This document shows, one piece after another, positions 52,458 to 63,237 of a stretch of DNA of 64,000 nucleotides. A program made the translations under genes and the position numbers. Within the stretch, counting starts at the first letter, position 1; every line of letters starts with the position of its first letter. The stretch is taken from positions 1-64,000 of the forward strand of contig CACKOH010000004.1 in NCBI GenBank assembly GCA_902601785.1, read 5' to 3'. Source of the stretch: an uncultured Pelagibacteraceae bacterium (lineage in GTDB: Bacteria; Pseudomonadota; Alphaproteobacteria; Pelagibacterales; Pelagibacteraceae). The notes under the pieces are model-generated. The model did no database searches, was not told where the DNA came from, and was given only the letters and a program-made list of their open reading frames with translations.

Positions 52458-55400
52458 ATGTCACAAAATCTAAGAGTAAAATCAAGTGAATTTATAGATG
52501 AGACTAATAGAATTTCATTTAAGTTTGATGGAAAAACATACTATGGATTTAAAGGAGATACTTTAGCATCTGCTTTAATAGCAAATAATGTTCATTTAGT
52601 TGGTAGAAGTTTTAAATATCATCGACCAAGAGGAATTATGACATCTGGTTCTGAGGAACCGAATGCAATCGTTCAAGTAAATCCTAATTCAAATATTACA
52701 GAACCAAATGCAAGAGCAACAGAAATAGAAATTTATGAAGGTTTAGAAGCATCTAGCCAAAATTGTTGGCCAAGTGTTAATTTTGATATAGGTGGAATAA
52801 ACAATTTTCTAGCTCCCCTCTTTCCAGCAGGCTTTTATTATAAAACTTTTATGTGGCCTAAAAGTTTTTGGGAAAAGTATGAATTTTTTATTAGACATTC
52901 TGCTGGCCTTGGCAAATCTCCAAATACAAGAGATCCCGATATATACGACCATAGAAATATTCATTGTGATGTATTAGTTGTGGGTGCCGGCATATCTGGA
53001 ATATTAGCAGCAAAAAACGCAGCAAAAAATAATTTCAAAACTTTACTTTTAGATGAAAAGAATGAACTTGGTGGATCAACAATATTTGATGGAAATGAAG
53101 ACAATAAAATTAATCATAATTCAGCAGCTGAATGGTTAAAAAAAGAAATTAATGAACTTAAAAATATTAAGAATCTTGAGATTAAAACTAGAACAAGCGT
53201 AGCTGCATATCATCAATACAATTATTTACTTGCTAGAGAAAATTTAACAGATCATTTGGTCAAAAAGGATAAAAAAAATAAAATTAGACAACGACTTCTT
53301 AAAATTAGAGCTAAAAAAGTGATTTTAGCAACAGGTGCACTAGAAAGACCTTTAGTTTTTAATAATAATGACAGACCTGGTATCATGCTCTCTTCAGCTA
53401 TTAAAAAATATAGTAATTTTTATGGCGTTGCATGTGGAACTAAAAACATTTTTTTCACAAATAATGATAGTGCTTATGAAAGTGCTTTATCATTGCATAA
53501 CAAAGGAATTAAGGTTGAAGCTATTATAGATATCAGGGAAAATTCTGATGCAAAAATAATTAAAAAAATTAATGATGCTGGTATAAAAATATACTGGGCA
53601 CATACAATTGTTGATACTAGAGGGTACAAACGATTAAGTGGCGTATCTATAATGAAACTTTCAAATGACGGTACATCGGTTACTGGTAGTAAAATTTCTA
53701 TTTCTTGTAATTGCCTAGGTATTGCAGGCGGTTGGACACCTGCCGTACATCTCTACACGCAATCTGGTAGTAAACTAACCTTTGATGAAGAACGAAAAAT
53801 TTTTATTCCTATAGCAGATACAAAAGAACAAATTAGTGTTGGATCCTGTGGGGGCGACTTTGAACTAGATGAAATAATTAAAAATTTAAATTATAAATTA
53901 AAAAATTTTTTAAATATCAACAAAACTGACTTTGAAGGTATTACTTTAGAAAATGATCATGAAACTTCAAAAAGAAATATTTGGCTTTTACCCTCTGATC
54001 AGACTATTGGTAAAACTAAGCCTTTCGTCGATTACCAGAATGATGCAACAGCAAAAGACATAAAACTCGCATTAAGAGAGGGTTTTAGATCAATCGAGCA
54101 TGTTAAAAGATATACAACAACAGGAATGGGCACTGACCAAGGTAAACTTGGAAATATGCATGCTTTAGGAATCATTGCAGATACAGCAGGTGTAAAAATG
54201 GGAGAATTAGGGACGACAACTTTTAGACCACCATACACTCCTTTAACGTTTGGAACTATTGTTGGAAGAAATGTGGGAGAATTTTTTGATACATTCCGAA
54301 GAACTCCAATGAATGATTGGCACATTAAAAATAAAGCTAAATTCGAAAATGTTGGTCAATGGAAAAGATCTTGGTATTACCCTAAGGAAGGTGAAACAAT
54401 GCATCAAGCTGTACAAAGGGAAAGTAAAGCAGCTAGAAAGAGTGCTGGAATATTAGATGCTTCTACCTTAGGTAAAATTGATATTCAGGGAAGTGATGCT
54501 TCAGAATTTTTAAATAGAGTTTACACCAACGCATGGTCAAAACTTGCTATTGGTAAATGTAGATACGGATTGATGCTTAATGAGGACGGTATGGTTTATG
54601 ATGATGGTGTAACGACAAGATTAGGTGAAAATCATTATATTATGACTACTACAACAGGTGGTGCTGCAAATGTTTTGGGGAAACTAGAAGATTACCTTCA
54701 GACTGAATGGCCAGAATTAGATGTATATTTAACTTCTGTTACAGATCATTTTGCAACAGCTAGTTTGTGTGGTCCTAACAGTAAAAAAATTTTAAATAAA
54801 ATTATTCCTGATTTAGATTTATCTGATGACAATTTTCCACACATGTCATTTAAAGAGGTATTAATTGATAAAATCAAATGTAGAATTATGAGAATAAGTT
54901 TTACGGGTGAGCTGAGTTATGAGATTAATGCACCAGCAAGTTATGGTGAGGCTATATGGCAAAAATGTATAGAGGCTGGAAAAGAATTTAATATTACTCC
55001 CTATGGGACAGAAACAATGCATTTATTAAGGGCAGAAAAAGGTTTTATAATTGTAGGTCAAGATACAGATGGAACAATGACACCTATTGATCTTCAAATG
55101 GACTGGATTGTAAGTAAGAAAAAATATGACTTTATTGGAAAAAGATCACTTTATAGATCCGACACAATGAGAGAAGATAGGAAACAATTAGTAGGTTTAT
55201 TGACTGAAGATCCAAATATTGTTTTGGAAGAAGGTGCTCAAATTGTTTCTGAATTAAATCAAAAACCAGTTGAAATGCTTGGTCATGTAACATCAAGTTA
55301 TTTCAGCCCAAATCTTAATAAATCGATAGCGTTAGCAGTTGTTAAAGATGGAAAAAATATGATGGGTAGAAAACTTTTCGTTCCAATGGAAAATAAAAAT

Positions 55401-55463
55401 ATTAGTGTCACCGTGGCTAATACAGTGTTTTATGATGAGAAAAATGAGAGACTAAATGCTTAA
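52458..55463 (+). CDS. soxA: Sarcosine oxidase subunit alpha
   Basis: Large subunit, 1001 residues from ATG 52458, one base after the soxD stop; an earlier in-frame start at 52434 would sit inside soxD. The N-terminal part binds NAD (FKYHRPRGIMTSGSEEPNA; VLVVGAGISGILAAKNAAK at about 174-192), the middle is a two-dinucleotide-binding oxidoreductase, and residues about 600-1001 are a GcvT-like folate domain (GILDASTLGKIDIQGSDASEF, FTGELSYEINAPASYG). It receives the one-carbon unit from sarcosine onto tetrahydrofolate. Overlaps soxG by 8 bases. Confidence 0.95.
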   Translation: MSQNLRVKSSEFIDETNRISFKFDGKTYYGFKGDTLASALIANNVHLVGRSFKYHRPRGIMTSGSEEPNAIVQVNPNSNITEPNARATEIEIYEGLEASSQNCWPSVNFDIGGINNFLAPLFPAGFYYKTFMWPKSFWEKYEFFIRHSAGLGKSPNTRDPDIYDHRNIHCDVLVVGAGISGILAAKNAAKNNFKTLLLDEKNELGGSTIFDGNEDNKINHNSAAEWLKKEINELKNIKNLEIKTRTSVAAYHQYNYLLARENLTDHLVKKDKKNKIRQRLLKIRAKKVILATGALERPLVFNNNDRPGIMLSSAIKKYSNFYGVACGTKNIFFTNNDSAYESALSLHNKGIKVEAIIDIRENSDAKIIKKINDAGIKIYWAHTIVDTRGYKRLSGVSIMKLSNDGTSVTGSKISISCNCLGIAGGWTPAVHLYTQSGSKLTFDEERKIFIPIADTKEQISVGSCGGDFELDEIIKNLNYKLKNFLNINKTDFEGITLENDHETSKRNIWLLPSDQTIGKTKPFVDYQNDATAKDIKLALREGFRSIEHVKRYTTTGMGTDQGKLGNMHALGIIADTAGVKMGELGTTTFRPPYTPLTFGTIVGRNVGEFFDTFRRTPMNDWHIKNKAKFENVGQWKRSWYYPKEGETMHQAVQRESKAARKSAGILDASTLGKIDIQGSDASEFLNRVYTNAWSKLAIGKCRYGLMLNEDGMVYDDGVTTRLGENHYIMTTTTGGAANVLGKLEDYLQTEWPELDVYLTSVTDHFATASLCGPNSKKILNKIIPDLDLSDDNFPHMSFKEVLIDKIKCRIMRISFTGELSYEINAPASYGEAIWQKCIEAGKEFNITPYGTETMHLLRAEKGFIIVGQDTDGTMTPIDLQMDWIVSKKKYDFIGKRSLYRSDTMREDRKQLVGLLTEDPNIVLEEGAQIVSELNQKPVEMLGHVTSSYFSPNLNKSIALAVVKDGKNMMGRKLFVPMENKNISVTVANTVFYDEKNERLNA

Positions 55464-56019
55464 TTATAAAACAGCAACAAATGAAGAAATCAACTACAAT
55501 GGTATCGTTGTTAAAGAAATTTCACCTACAATGAAATTAAATTTAAGAGGTAAAAAAAGAGAATTTTTTACTAATATAGGTAAAAATCTAAATATGCTTC
55601 TTCCAACAGAGGCTAATACCTCAACAATCAGTGATAAATTCACCGCTATTTGGCTTAGCCCTGATGAATGGATGATAGTTACTAACGATGAGGTGAAAAA
55701 AGATACAAATGAATATCAGCTAAATGAAATACTTTTTAATGATATATCCAAATCAAGTTTAGGTGCCATAATTGATGTTACAGATCAATTTGTTCAATTA
55801 GAAATCATAGGGAAAAATATCTACGAAATATTTTCTGCAGGAAGTCCATTCAATTTTAGTGAATTTAAAGATAAAAAAGGTTCATCTGTGCAAACAATTT
55901 TAAATCATATAGATGTTATAGTGCACAATAAGGGAGATCAAATTGTTAATTTATTTGTAAGAAGGTCTTTTGCTCAACATCTTTGGTCCTGGATTAATGA
56001 CAGTGCTTCAAGATTATAA
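55456..56019 (+). CDS. soxG: Sarcosine oxidase subunit gamma
   Basis: A 187-residue GcvT-like subunit. Residues AIWLSPDEWMIVTNDE (about 65-80), SLGAIIDVTDQFVQLEIIGKN and FVRRSFAQHLWSWI near the end match SoxG, and the position after soxA is decisive. It interacts with the alpha subunit. The sequence is the most diverged of the four. It is convergent with the thermonuclease-like gene, separated by 2 bases. Confidence 0.9.
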   Translation: MLNYKTATNEEINYNGIVVKEISPTMKLNLRGKKREFFTNIGKNLNMLLPTEANTSTISDKFTAIWLSPDEWMIVTNDEVKKDTNEYQLNEILFNDISKSSLGAIIDVTDQFVQLEIIGKNIYEIFSAGSPFNFSEFKDKKGSSVQTILNHIDVIVHNKGDQIVNLFVRRSFAQHLWSWINDSASRL

Positions 56020-56021
56020 AT

Positions 56022-56549
56022 TTAATTTTTTCTTCTAAAATCCCATGGCATTTCAAATTTGCCCTGCCAAATACCAAGTTTATTATTTTTTGCATTTATT
56101 TCATCTGAAATGTATTTTTTAGAAAACTTTCTATAAGCTACTGCATAACCGTTTGATACTAACCAAGAATTAAGATTTTCGTTTCTTTTATAACATTCTC
56201 CAATAAGCCTCTTATATCTATCAACATCCTTTATCTTACATTTTATAACTTGATTGTTTATTTTTTTAGTTAATTTATGAGTAGAAACTTGTCCACATGA
56301 GTAGCTCTTGGTGAACGAAAAAATACCAATTATTAGGTAAGGCTTTTTACATGTTTGTTTTTTTTCTGGAGCATCTATTCCATGTAACCTAATTTTTTTA
56401 CTACTTATTTTGATTGTATCTCCGTCAATAATTTTTGCATAACCAGTAATTTCTTTAATTTCTTCTGACTTAACATCATTGTAAGTAAATATAAAAACAA
56501 CTAAACAAATTATAATCATTATTAAAACTTTTTTTTTAGTAAAAAACAT
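56022..56549 (-). CDS. Thermonuclease family protein, exported or membrane-anchored
   Basis: A 175-residue staphylococcal nuclease-like protein. It has an N-terminal hydrophobic segment (VLIMIIICLVVFIFTY, about 8-24) that serves as signal or anchor. The nuclease-like core shows GYAKIIDGDTIKISSKKIRLHGIDAPEKKQTC (metal aspartate and catalytic arginine region) and CKIKDVDRYKRLIGECY with the second arginine. Four cysteines could form disulfides in the periplasm. A role in using extracellular DNA is possible but not shown. 21 bases downstream of the MATE gene. Confidence 0.87.
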   Translation of the reverse strand: MFFTKKKVLIMIIICLVVFIFTYNDVKSEEIKEITGYAKIIDGDTIKISSKKIRLHGIDAPEKKQTCKKPYLIIGIFSFTKSYSCGQVSTHKLTKKINNQVIKCKIKDVDRYKRLIGECYKRNENLNSWLVSNGYAVAYRKFSKKYISDEINAKNNKLGIWQGKFEMPWDFRRKN

Positions 56550-56570
56550 CTTTAAGTAATTTAGATCAAT

Positions 56571-57908
56571 CTATGTGACTACCAATTTATTTTTTATATA
56601 ATATTTAACGTAAAAGAATAAAATAATTGATATCGACCATTGAAATGCAGCCCAAATATAAAAAAATGTTTTAAAATCTGCATTAATATATCTAGCAATA
56701 TGAAATGACAAAATAGGTACTATAACATTTCTTATAATATTATTTAACATGGCTTTTTCTGATTTTTTTAAAGCCATAAAGAAACCATTTGAAAGAAAGA
56801 AAATTGGATATGCCGGTAAGATGAAGGCTGATATTTTCAAGTACATAGAACCATATGCAATTACTTCAGAATTAGAAGAGAAGAATTTTGGCACAATGTC
56901 AGCACTTAAATATACAAGAACACCTGAGAATAACATCAAATACAAACCGTATTTTACTGATGTAAAATATGATTGTTCAACTCGCTTATAATATTTAGCT
57001 CCAATATTTTGAGCAATTATAGAAATAATTGCTGTATTTATTCCTAAAATAGGAAGTAAAACAACCTGTTCAATTCTAGTTGCAGACCCATAACCTGCTA
57101 CTGCATATTCGCTAGAAAAACCAACATAAGTAAAGACAATAGCAGCAGCTACTGAGTATCCTAAAATAGCAACCGTTATTGGCATAGATTGAAAGAAAAT
57201 ATTTTTTAGAAAAAAATATTTTACTTTAAAATAACTGAAAGTAATTTTCTTTATTCTTTCATTAGTTAGAATTTTTCTAAGTACAATTAAAAGAGAAACA
57301 AATTGAGCAATTAGAGTTGCTACTCCAATTCCTGATATTCCTAAAGCTGGTATAAATAAAAAACCAAAAATAAAAATAGGATTTAAGATTATATTCAGAA
57401 AAAAGGATAAAATTAAAGCATTTCTATATGTTACTGTGTCTCCTTCTGCATGTAAAAAAGAATTTAGTGCTACTACTAAAATAAACAATATTGTACCCAA
57501 GAAAATTATATTTATATATTTTAGACCTAGACTGGTAACCTCTGTCGTTGAATTCATTAATAGAAATACTCTTTCACCAAATGTTAAGCCAAGTATTGAG
57601 ACAAATAACGAAATAATTATTGCATAGAAAATAACGTTTACAAAATAACCTAAAACATTTTTTTCATTTTTCTCTCCAATACTGCTACCAATCAAGGATG
57701 TACCAGCTACTGTAACACCAATAGATGTAGCAATTATTATAAAGAAAATTGGAAATGACTTGCTTAGAGCAGAAAGCGCTTCAGGAGATATTTTTCCAGC
57801 ATAAAAGGTATCAACTATTGTATACAGGGTTTGAAAAAGCGTTCCTATACTAGCTGGTATTGCAAGCTTTCTGACTAAAGTTGAAACCTCATCTTTTAAT
57901 AAATTCAT
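56571..57908 (-). CDS. MATE family efflux transporter
   Basis: A 445-residue inner-membrane protein with twelve hydrophobic segments in two repeats. IPASIGTLFQTLYTIVDTFYAG opens the first half, GTSLIGSSIGEKNEKN is a family motif, and GYGSATRIEQVVLLPILGINTAIISIIAQNIGAKYYKR opens the second. MATE proteins expel drugs or metabolites in exchange for Na+ or H+; the substrate is unknown. It follows trhO by 18 bases. Confidence 0.92.
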   Translation of the reverse strand: MNLLKDEVSTLVRKLAIPASIGTLFQTLYTIVDTFYAGKISPEALSALSKSFPIFFIIIATSIGVTVAGTSLIGSSIGEKNEKNVLGYFVNVIFYAIIISLFVSILGLTFGERVFLLMNSTTEVTSLGLKYINIIFLGTILFILVVALNSFLHAEGDTVTYRNALILSFFLNIILNPIFIFGFLFIPALGISGIGVATLIAQFVSLLIVLRKILTNERIKKITFSYFKVKYFFLKNIFFQSMPITVAILGYSVAAAIVFTYVGFSSEYAVAGYGSATRIEQVVLLPILGINTAIISIIAQNIGAKYYKRVEQSYFTSVKYGLYLMLFSGVLVYLSADIVPKFFSSNSEVIAYGSMYLKISAFILPAYPIFFLSNGFFMALKKSEKAMLNNIIRNVIVPILSFHIARYINADFKTFFYIWAAFQWSISIILFFYVKYYIKNKLVVT

Positions 57909-57926
57909 CTAGTTTGTTAAATGTTA

Positions 57927-58832
57927 TTAATATTCTTTTTGGAAGATATGTCTTTTTCCAACTTTTTTAGCAAGGTTAATTTGCTTTTGTCTCATTCTAA
58001 ATCTTGTTTTTTGTTGATCTGTTAATTTATCGTGACAATTTGGACATGAAACACCTTCTTCATATTTTTTTGAATTTTTAATCTGTGGAGAAATTGGTTT
58101 TCTGCAACCACTACAAATTGAATAAGTACCAGATTTTAGACCATGTTTTAAACTAACTCTGTTATCAAAAACAAAACATTCACCTTTCCATAAACTTTTT
58201 TTTTGATTTGTCTTTTTTAAATAATTTAAAATACCACCTTTTAATTGATATACATTACTAAAACCTTTTTTTTCTAAATAAACTGAAGCTTTTTCACAAC
58301 GAATTCCACCAGTGCAAAACATTGCGATAGGTTGATTTTTTTTTAGATTTTTTAAATATTTTGGAAAATCTCTAAAATTATCAATGTTTGGATTCGTGGA
58401 ACCTTTAAAAGTACCAACATGATATTCAAATGGTTTTCTAGCATCAATAACAAGTGTTTTTTTACTCCTTATTAATTTATTCCATTTGTTTGGGTTAACA
58501 TGACTGTCTTTTTTTTTGATCATTTGATTAAGTTTTAGGTTCATAGGAACAACTTCAGTCTTAATTTTCACTCTAGGTTTATGAAACGGTTGAAACAAAC
58601 TTTTTGAGTTATTGAAACTATTAAAATTTTTAAATTTTAAAATTTTTTTTAACTTATTAATAGTAGTTTTAATATATGGTCCTTTACCAGAAATAGTACC
58701 ATTTACACCTTCTTTTGAAATTATTACTGTTCCTCGAATATTATTTTTTATTAATACTTCATTTATTAATCTCTTATTTTTTTTTAAATAATTAATATTT
58801 AAAAACCTATAGAAACCAAATACTTCGTACAT
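57927..58832 (-). CDS. trhO: tRNA uridine(34) hydroxylase TrhO (rhodanese family)
   Basis: A 301-residue protein of the YceA/TrhO family that hydroxylates U34 of certain tRNAs. The N-terminal acylphosphatase-like part (to about 95) includes EGVNGTISG; the rhodanese domain has VIDARKPFEYHVGTFKGSTNP and the active cysteine in AMFCTGGIRCEKASVYL. The C-terminal extension contains a cysteine-rich region (ICSGCRKPISPQ and SCPNCHDKLTDQQKTRF). It shares one base with the O-methyltransferase gene. Confidence 0.93.
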   Translation of the reverse strand: MYEVFGFYRFLNINYLKKNKRLINEVLIKNNIRGTVIISKEGVNGTISGKGPYIKTTINKLKKILKFKNFNSFNNSKSLFQPFHKPRVKIKTEVVPMNLKLNQMIKKKDSHVNPNKWNKLIRSKKTLVIDARKPFEYHVGTFKGSTNPNIDNFRDFPKYLKNLKKNQPIAMFCTGGIRCEKASVYLEKKGFSNVYQLKGGILNYLKKTNQKKSLWKGECFVFDNRVSLKHGLKSGTYSICSGCRKPISPQIKNSKKYEEGVSCPNCHDKLTDQQKTRFRMRQKQINLAKKVGKRHIFQKEY

Positions 58833-59479
58833 TACAATTTCCTACATATAGTCATTCCATCCCCAAGAGGAATTATGGTTTTCTCTACTCTTTTATCGTT
58901 AGAGATAAATTCATTAAAATTTTTAATGGTTGTAGTAATTTTGTCATGTTCGTTTTTCTTTGCCACTTCTCCATACCAAAGGACATTATCAATTATAATT
59001 AAGCCACTTGTCTCAAGCAAGCTCAATGATCTTTCATAGTATTCTTTATAGTTTCCTTTATCGGCATCTATGAATATGAGCTCAAATTTTTCTTTAATTT
59101 CGTCTAAACTCTCTAAAGCTGGTTTAATTAAAGTTGTAATTTTATGATCTTGTTTTGCTTTTTTAAAAAAATTAATAGCGACTTTATTTGTTTGCTCATC
59201 TTTATCTAATGCAATTATTTTACCATCATCAGGTAATGCTAGTGACATAGATAAAGTACTTAAGCCAGTAAATGTGCCAATTTCTAATACTTTTTTTATA
59301 TTAGAAACTTTAATAATTAAATGAAGTAACTGAGTTTGTGAGATTGATATCTGCATTCTTTTTATATCACCAAGTGATGAATTGTACTCAATTATTTCTT
59401 TTTGAACTGGGTGAAGATTATGTCCATTTTCTAAAATATAATCTTGCAGCTCTTGTGTAATATTAAGGTCTGAACCCAT
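58832..59479 (-). CDS. O-methyltransferase (caffeoyl-CoA type)
   Basis: A 215-residue class I SAM-dependent methyltransferase of family 3. VLEIGTFTGLSTLSMSLALPDDG is the SAM-binding loop (about 63-85), FELIFIDADKGNYKEYYE the metal/substrate region, and GLIIIDNVLWYGEVA the third motif. Bacterial members methylate small catechol-like or other hydroxyls, and the true substrate is unknown. It lies 5 bases after gatB and shares a base with trhO. Confidence 0.9.
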   Translation of the reverse strand: MGSDLNITQELQDYILENGHNLHPVQKEIIEYNSSLGDIKRMQISISQTQLLHLIIKVSNIKKVLEIGTFTGLSTLSMSLALPDDGKIIALDKDEQTNKVAINFFKKAKQDHKITTLIKPALESLDEIKEKFELIFIDADKGNYKEYYERSLSLLETSGLIIIDNVLWYGEVAKKNEHDKITTTIKNFNEFISNDKRVEKTIIPLGDGMTICRKL

Positions 59480-59484
59480 AAACT

Positions 59485-60948
59485 TTAAAGTTTCTTCTTT
59501 AAAATCTCATTTACTATTTGAGGGTTGGCTTTTCCACCTGATACTTTCATTACTTGTCCAACAAAAAAACCAAATAATTTTACTTTACCTGATTTGTATT
59601 CAGTGGCTTTTTCTCGGTTATCATCAATAACTTTATCAATTAGTGCTTCTAGAGCTTTAGGATCACTTTCTTGTTTTAATCCTTTTTCTTCAACTATTTT
59701 TTTTGGGTCTTTGTCCCCCTCCATCATGTTTTCAAAAACAGTTTTAGCTATTTTCCCAGAAATAGTTCCATCTTTAATTAAATTTATTAATTTTGATAAA
59801 TTACCTGCACTTATGGGGCTTTCAGTGATTTCTAGATTCTTTTCATTTAAAGCAGCAAACAACTCACCAATTATCCAGTTAGTAGCAAGTTTCACATCTG
59901 ATTTTTTTATTACATTTTCAAAATAATTAGAGGTTTCATTATCTGAAACTAAAATAGTTGCCTCATAAGGAGATAGTTTGAATTTTTCAATAAATCTTTT
60001 TTTCTTTTCATCAGGTAACTCTGGAATTTCTAATTTTAACTTTTCTATAAAATCATCTGAAACTTCTAGAGGCAAAAGATCTGGATCAGGAAAATATCTA
60101 TAATCATGTGCATCTTCTTTTGATCGCATTGATCTTGTCTCATTTTTTTTAGTATCAAAAAGTCTAGTCTCTTGATCAATAGATTGACCTTCTTCGATAA
60201 GATCTACTTGTCTATTAGCTTCGTATTCAATAGCCATTTGCATAAATTTTATTGAGTTTACATTTTTAATTTCACATCTAGTTCCAAATACTTTAGATCC
60301 TTTTTTTCTAACAGAAACATTCACATCGGCTCTTAATGAACCCTCTTGCATATTCCCGTCACACGTTCCAAGGTATCTCATTATTGATCTTAATTTTTTT
60401 ACATAAGCATTTACTTCATCTGGTGATCTTAAATCTGGTTTACTAACAATTTCCATTAAGGCTACACCTGATCTATTCAAATCAACAAATGTATTTTTTG
60501 GGTCTAAATCATGTATGCTTTTACCAGCGTCTTGCTCTAAGTGTAATCTTTCAATACCAACCTCTTTTTGACCATCTGGCATATCTAAAATAACCTTCCC
60601 CTGACCTACAATTGGATCTTTAAATTGAGATATTTGATATCCTTGGGGTAAATCCGCATAAAAGTAATTTTTTCTATCAAAAACAGATCGTTTATTTATT
60701 TTGGCTTTTAGTCCTATACCAGTTTTTATTGCCTGTTTTACACAATATTCATTTATAACTGGCAACATACCAGGCAAAGCAGCATCTACTAAACTTACCT
60801 GAGTATTGGGTTCTGCACCAAATTTAGTTGATGATGTTGAAAATAACTTTGATTCTGAAGTAACTTGAGCATGAACCTCTAAGCCTATTACAACTTCATA
60901 TTGATTATCTTTTCTATTGATTAGATACTCTGATTTATCCTTACTCAT
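59485..60948 (-). CDS. gatB: Asp-tRNA(Asn)/Glu-tRNA(Gln) amidotransferase subunit B
   Basis: Activates mischarged Glu-tRNA(Gln)/Asp-tRNA(Asn) for amidation. The 487-residue protein (ATG 60948, overlapping the gatA stop as ATGA) has [61 protein letters not shown] and a C-terminal YqeY-like tRNA-binding domain (from about 330). A TTG at 60960 is in frame but inside gatA. Confidence 0.96.
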   Translation of the reverse strand: MSKDKSEYLINRKDNQYEVVIGLEVHAQVTSESKLFSTSSTKFGAEPNTQVSLVDAALPGMLPVINEYCVKQAIKTGIGLKAKINKRSVFDRKNYFYADLPQGYQISQFKDPIVGQGKVILDMPDGQKEVGIERLHLEQDAGKSIHDLDPKNTFVDLNRSGVALMEIVSKPDLRSPDEVNAYVKKLRSIMRYLGTCDGNMQEGSLRADVNVSVRKKGSKVFGTRCEIKNVNSIKFMQMAIEYEANRQVDLIEEGQSIDQETRLFDTKKNETRSMRSKEDAHDYRYFPDPDLLPLEVSDDFIEKLKLEIPELPDEKKKRFIEKFKLSPYEATILVSDNETSNYFENVIKKSDVKLATNWIIGELFAALNEKNLEITESPISAGNLSKLINLIKDGTISGKIAKTVFENMMEGDKDPKKIVEEKGLKQESDPKALEALIDKVIDDNREKATEYKSGKVKLFGFFVGQVMKVSGGKANPQIVNEILKKKL

Positions 60949-62402
60949 TTTATCCACCAATCAGTAATTTTATTTTTAAAATTAATCTTTTCTTCCATTG
61001 CAAATGCGATGTTTAATAAATTTTGTTCATCAAATGCTTTTCCAATTATTTGTAGTCCTAAAGGATAACCCTTTACATCATGACCAGCAGGTATCGAAAT
61101 TCCAGGTAAACCAGCTAAATTTACTGGAACTGTAAAAATATCGTTTAAATACATCGAAACAGGATCATTTGTCTTTTCACCAATTTTGAAAGCTGAACTT
61201 GGAGTTGATGGTGTTAATATAGCATCAACTTTTTTATAAGCTTCATCAAAATCATTTTTAATAAGCTTTCTTACTTTTTGAGCTTTAAGATAATAAGCAT
61301 CATAATATCCTGATGATAAAACGTAAGTCCCAATCATTATTCTTCTTTGAACTTCTGCTCCAAAACCTTCAGATCTAGTTTTCTCATACATATCTATCAA
61401 ATTTTCTCCATCAGCTCTAAATCCATATTTAACACCATCATATCGCGCAAGATTAGATGAAGCTTCTGCGGGAGCTACAATATAATATGTGGGTAAAGCA
61501 TAATTAGTGTGAGGTAGTGAAATGTCTATAATTTCTGCACCACAATCTTTTACATAATCAATACCTTTTTTCCAAAGATCTTCTATTTCTTTAGGCATTC
61601 CATCTACTCTATATTCTTTAGGAATACCTATTTTTTTACCTTTGATATTATTGGTTAATTCATTGCTGTAATTGTTTCTTTTAAAATCAATAGAAGTAGA
61701 GTCTTTTTCATCATAAGAACTAATAACCTCGTGTAATAATGCACAATCTTTAACATTTTGAGCCATTGGTCCAGCTTGATCTAAAGAAGATGCAAATGCT
61801 ACAATTCCATATCTTGAACAACTTCCATAAGTTGGTTTTAAACCAACGATGCCTGTGAAGGATGCAGGTTGTCTAATTGAACCACCAGTATCTGTTCCTA
61901 TTGTAATTGGTGTTAATTGTGCTGCAACAGCTGATGATGAACCACCTGAGGATCCACCAGGAACTAAATCTTTATCGATTGGATTTTGTACATTTCCAAA
62001 AAAACTTGTTTCATTTGATGATCCCATAGCAAACTCATCACAATTTAATTTACCAAGTAATATAGCTCCTTCATTCCAAATATTTTGAGTAACTGTAGAC
62101 TCGTATGTTGGAATAAAGTTATTCAAAATTTTACTACCTGCTGTAGTTTTAATATTTTTGGTACAAAATAAATCTTTAACAGCCATTGGTATACCAGGTA
62201 ATTTTAAATCTAAATTTGGTTTTTCATCAAATCTTTTAGCTTTATCAATTGCAGCTGAAAAATCATCTGTTACATATGCATTTAACTCTTTGGATTTTTC
62301 AGACCTTTCTACAAATGCTTTTGTTACTTCAGTAGAAGAAAGTTTTTTATCTTTAATATTTTTAATTAATTCTGAAAGTGATTGTTTTGTAATATCAGAC
62401 AT
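60945..62402 (-). CDS. gatA: Asp-tRNA(Asn)/Glu-tRNA(Gln) amidotransferase subunit A
   Basis: Amidase subunit that releases ammonia from glutamine. The 485-residue amidase has the catalytic lysine in [11 protein letters not shown] (about 70), the serine cluster in [47 protein letters not shown] (cis- and catalytic serines) and [26 protein letters not shown]. It overlaps gatB by 4 bases and shares one base with gatC. Confidence 0.97.
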   Translation of the reverse strand: MSDITKQSLSELIKNIKDKKLSSTEVTKAFVERSEKSKELNAYVTDDFSAAIDKAKRFDEKPNLDLKLPGIPMAVKDLFCTKNIKTTAGSKILNNFIPTYESTVTQNIWNEGAILLGKLNCDEFAMGSSNETSFFGNVQNPIDKDLVPGGSSGGSSSAVAAQLTPITIGTDTGGSIRQPASFTGIVGLKPTYGSCSRYGIVAFASSLDQAGPMAQNVKDCALLHEVISSYDEKDSTSIDFKRNNYSNELTNNIKGKKIGIPKEYRVDGMPKEIEDLWKKGIDYVKDCGAEIIDISLPHTNYALPTYYIVAPAEASSNLARYDGVKYGFRADGENLIDMYEKTRSEGFGAEVQRRIMIGTYVLSSGYYDAYYLKAQKVRKLIKNDFDEAYKKVDAILTPSTPSSAFKIGEKTNDPVSMYLNDIFTVPVNLAGLPGISIPAGHDVKGYPLGLQIIGKAFDEQNLLNIAFAMEEKINFKNKITDWWIK

Positions 62403-62689
62403 TATTCAATCACCTTTGGTACTACAAAATAATCCTCATTTTCTTGAGGTGAATTTTTAATTATTTGTTCTCTTAAATTTTTACTGTTTACTTTATCTGA
62501 TCTTAGTTTAAGTGTTGTTTCAGCGACAGAAGTAAGAGGTTCAACATTCTCTGTCTTTAATTCATTAAGTTTCTCAATAAATTCAAAAATAGAATTTAAA
62601 TCACCAGCAAGTTTTTCTGCCTTTTTTTCATTAACAGAAATTCTTGATAATTTAGATATGTGCTTTATTGTTTTAAGATCGATGCTCAT
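62402..62689 (-). CDS. gatC: Asp-tRNA(Asn)/Glu-tRNA(Gln) amidotransferase subunit C
   Basis: A 95-residue small subunit that holds GatA and GatB together. From ATG 62689 it begins [19 protein letters not shown], the family start, and continues [25 protein letters not shown] and [23 protein letters not shown]. The frame is open further upstream to 62719 but those residues do not belong to the family. Divergent from ruvX with 50 bases between. Confidence 0.93.
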   Translation of the reverse strand: MSIDLKTIKHISKLSRISVNEKKAEKLAGDLNSIFEFIEKLNELKTENVEPLTSVAETTLKLRSDKVNSKNLREQIIKNSPQENEDYFVVPKVIE

Positions 62690-62739
62690 ATGATAATTAA
62701 ATATGACGCAAACTATCACTTAAGTTATAATTATACAAT

Positions 62740-63195
62740 ATGATCACTATAGAAGAGCTAAAAAAAAAACAGTCAGAAACCACTAGATTAATTGGTTTAG
62801 ATCTTGGCTCTAAAAGAATTGGTGTTTCAATCTGTGATGAAAAACAATCTATCGCTACTCCATTAAAAACATTGAATAAAACAAATGCAGAAAATTTAAT
62901 CAATGAACTAAAAATTATTATTGAGGAAAATAATATAAAAGGAATAATAATAGGTTTTCCTTTAAATATGGATGGAACTTTAGGTAGATCTGCTCAATCA
63001 GTTAATGATGTCTCAAACAATATTGATAAAGCTTTAAATATTGATGTTTGTCTATGGGATGAAAGACTTTCAACGGTAGGTGCGTTTAATTTATCCAGTC
63101 AATTGGATATAAATGTATCTAAAAGGGAAAAAAATATAGATCAGAATGCTGCTGCATTCATTCTTCAAGGAGCAATTGATTTTTTAAATAATTAA
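62740..63195 (+). CDS. ruvX: Putative pre-16S rRNA nuclease / Holliday junction resolvase-like (YqgF)
   Basis: A 151-residue RNase H-fold protein. LIGLDLGSKRIGVSICDEKQSIATPLKTL carries the first metal aspartate, GIIIGFPLNMDGTLGRSAQSV the second region, and LWDERLSTVGAFNL plus DQNAAAFILQGAIDFL the last acidic residues. E. coli YqgF processes the 5' end of 16S rRNA; a resolvase role has also been proposed. 42 bases upstream of pyrB in the same direction. Confidence 0.93.
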   Translation: MITIEELKKKQSETTRLIGLDLGSKRIGVSICDEKQSIATPLKTLNKTNAENLINELKIIIEENNIKGIIIGFPLNMDGTLGRSAQSVNDVSNNIDKALNIDVCLWDERLSTVGAFNLSSQLDINVSKREKNIDQNAAAFILQGAIDFLNN

Positions 63196-63206
63196 TGCTT
63201 GCCAAG

Positions 63207-63231
63207 TAACTCTATTATAGTTATAGAGTTA
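63207..63231. repeat. Inverted repeat upstream of pyrB
   Basis: A 9-bp inverted repeat (TAACTCTAT / ATAGAGTTA, spacer 7) sits between ruvX and pyrB, ending 6 bases before the pyrB start. It could act as an operator, as a weak ruvX terminator, or as a hairpin affecting pyrB translation. No U-run follows. Confidence 0.35.
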
Positions 63232-63237
63232 ATTTTA

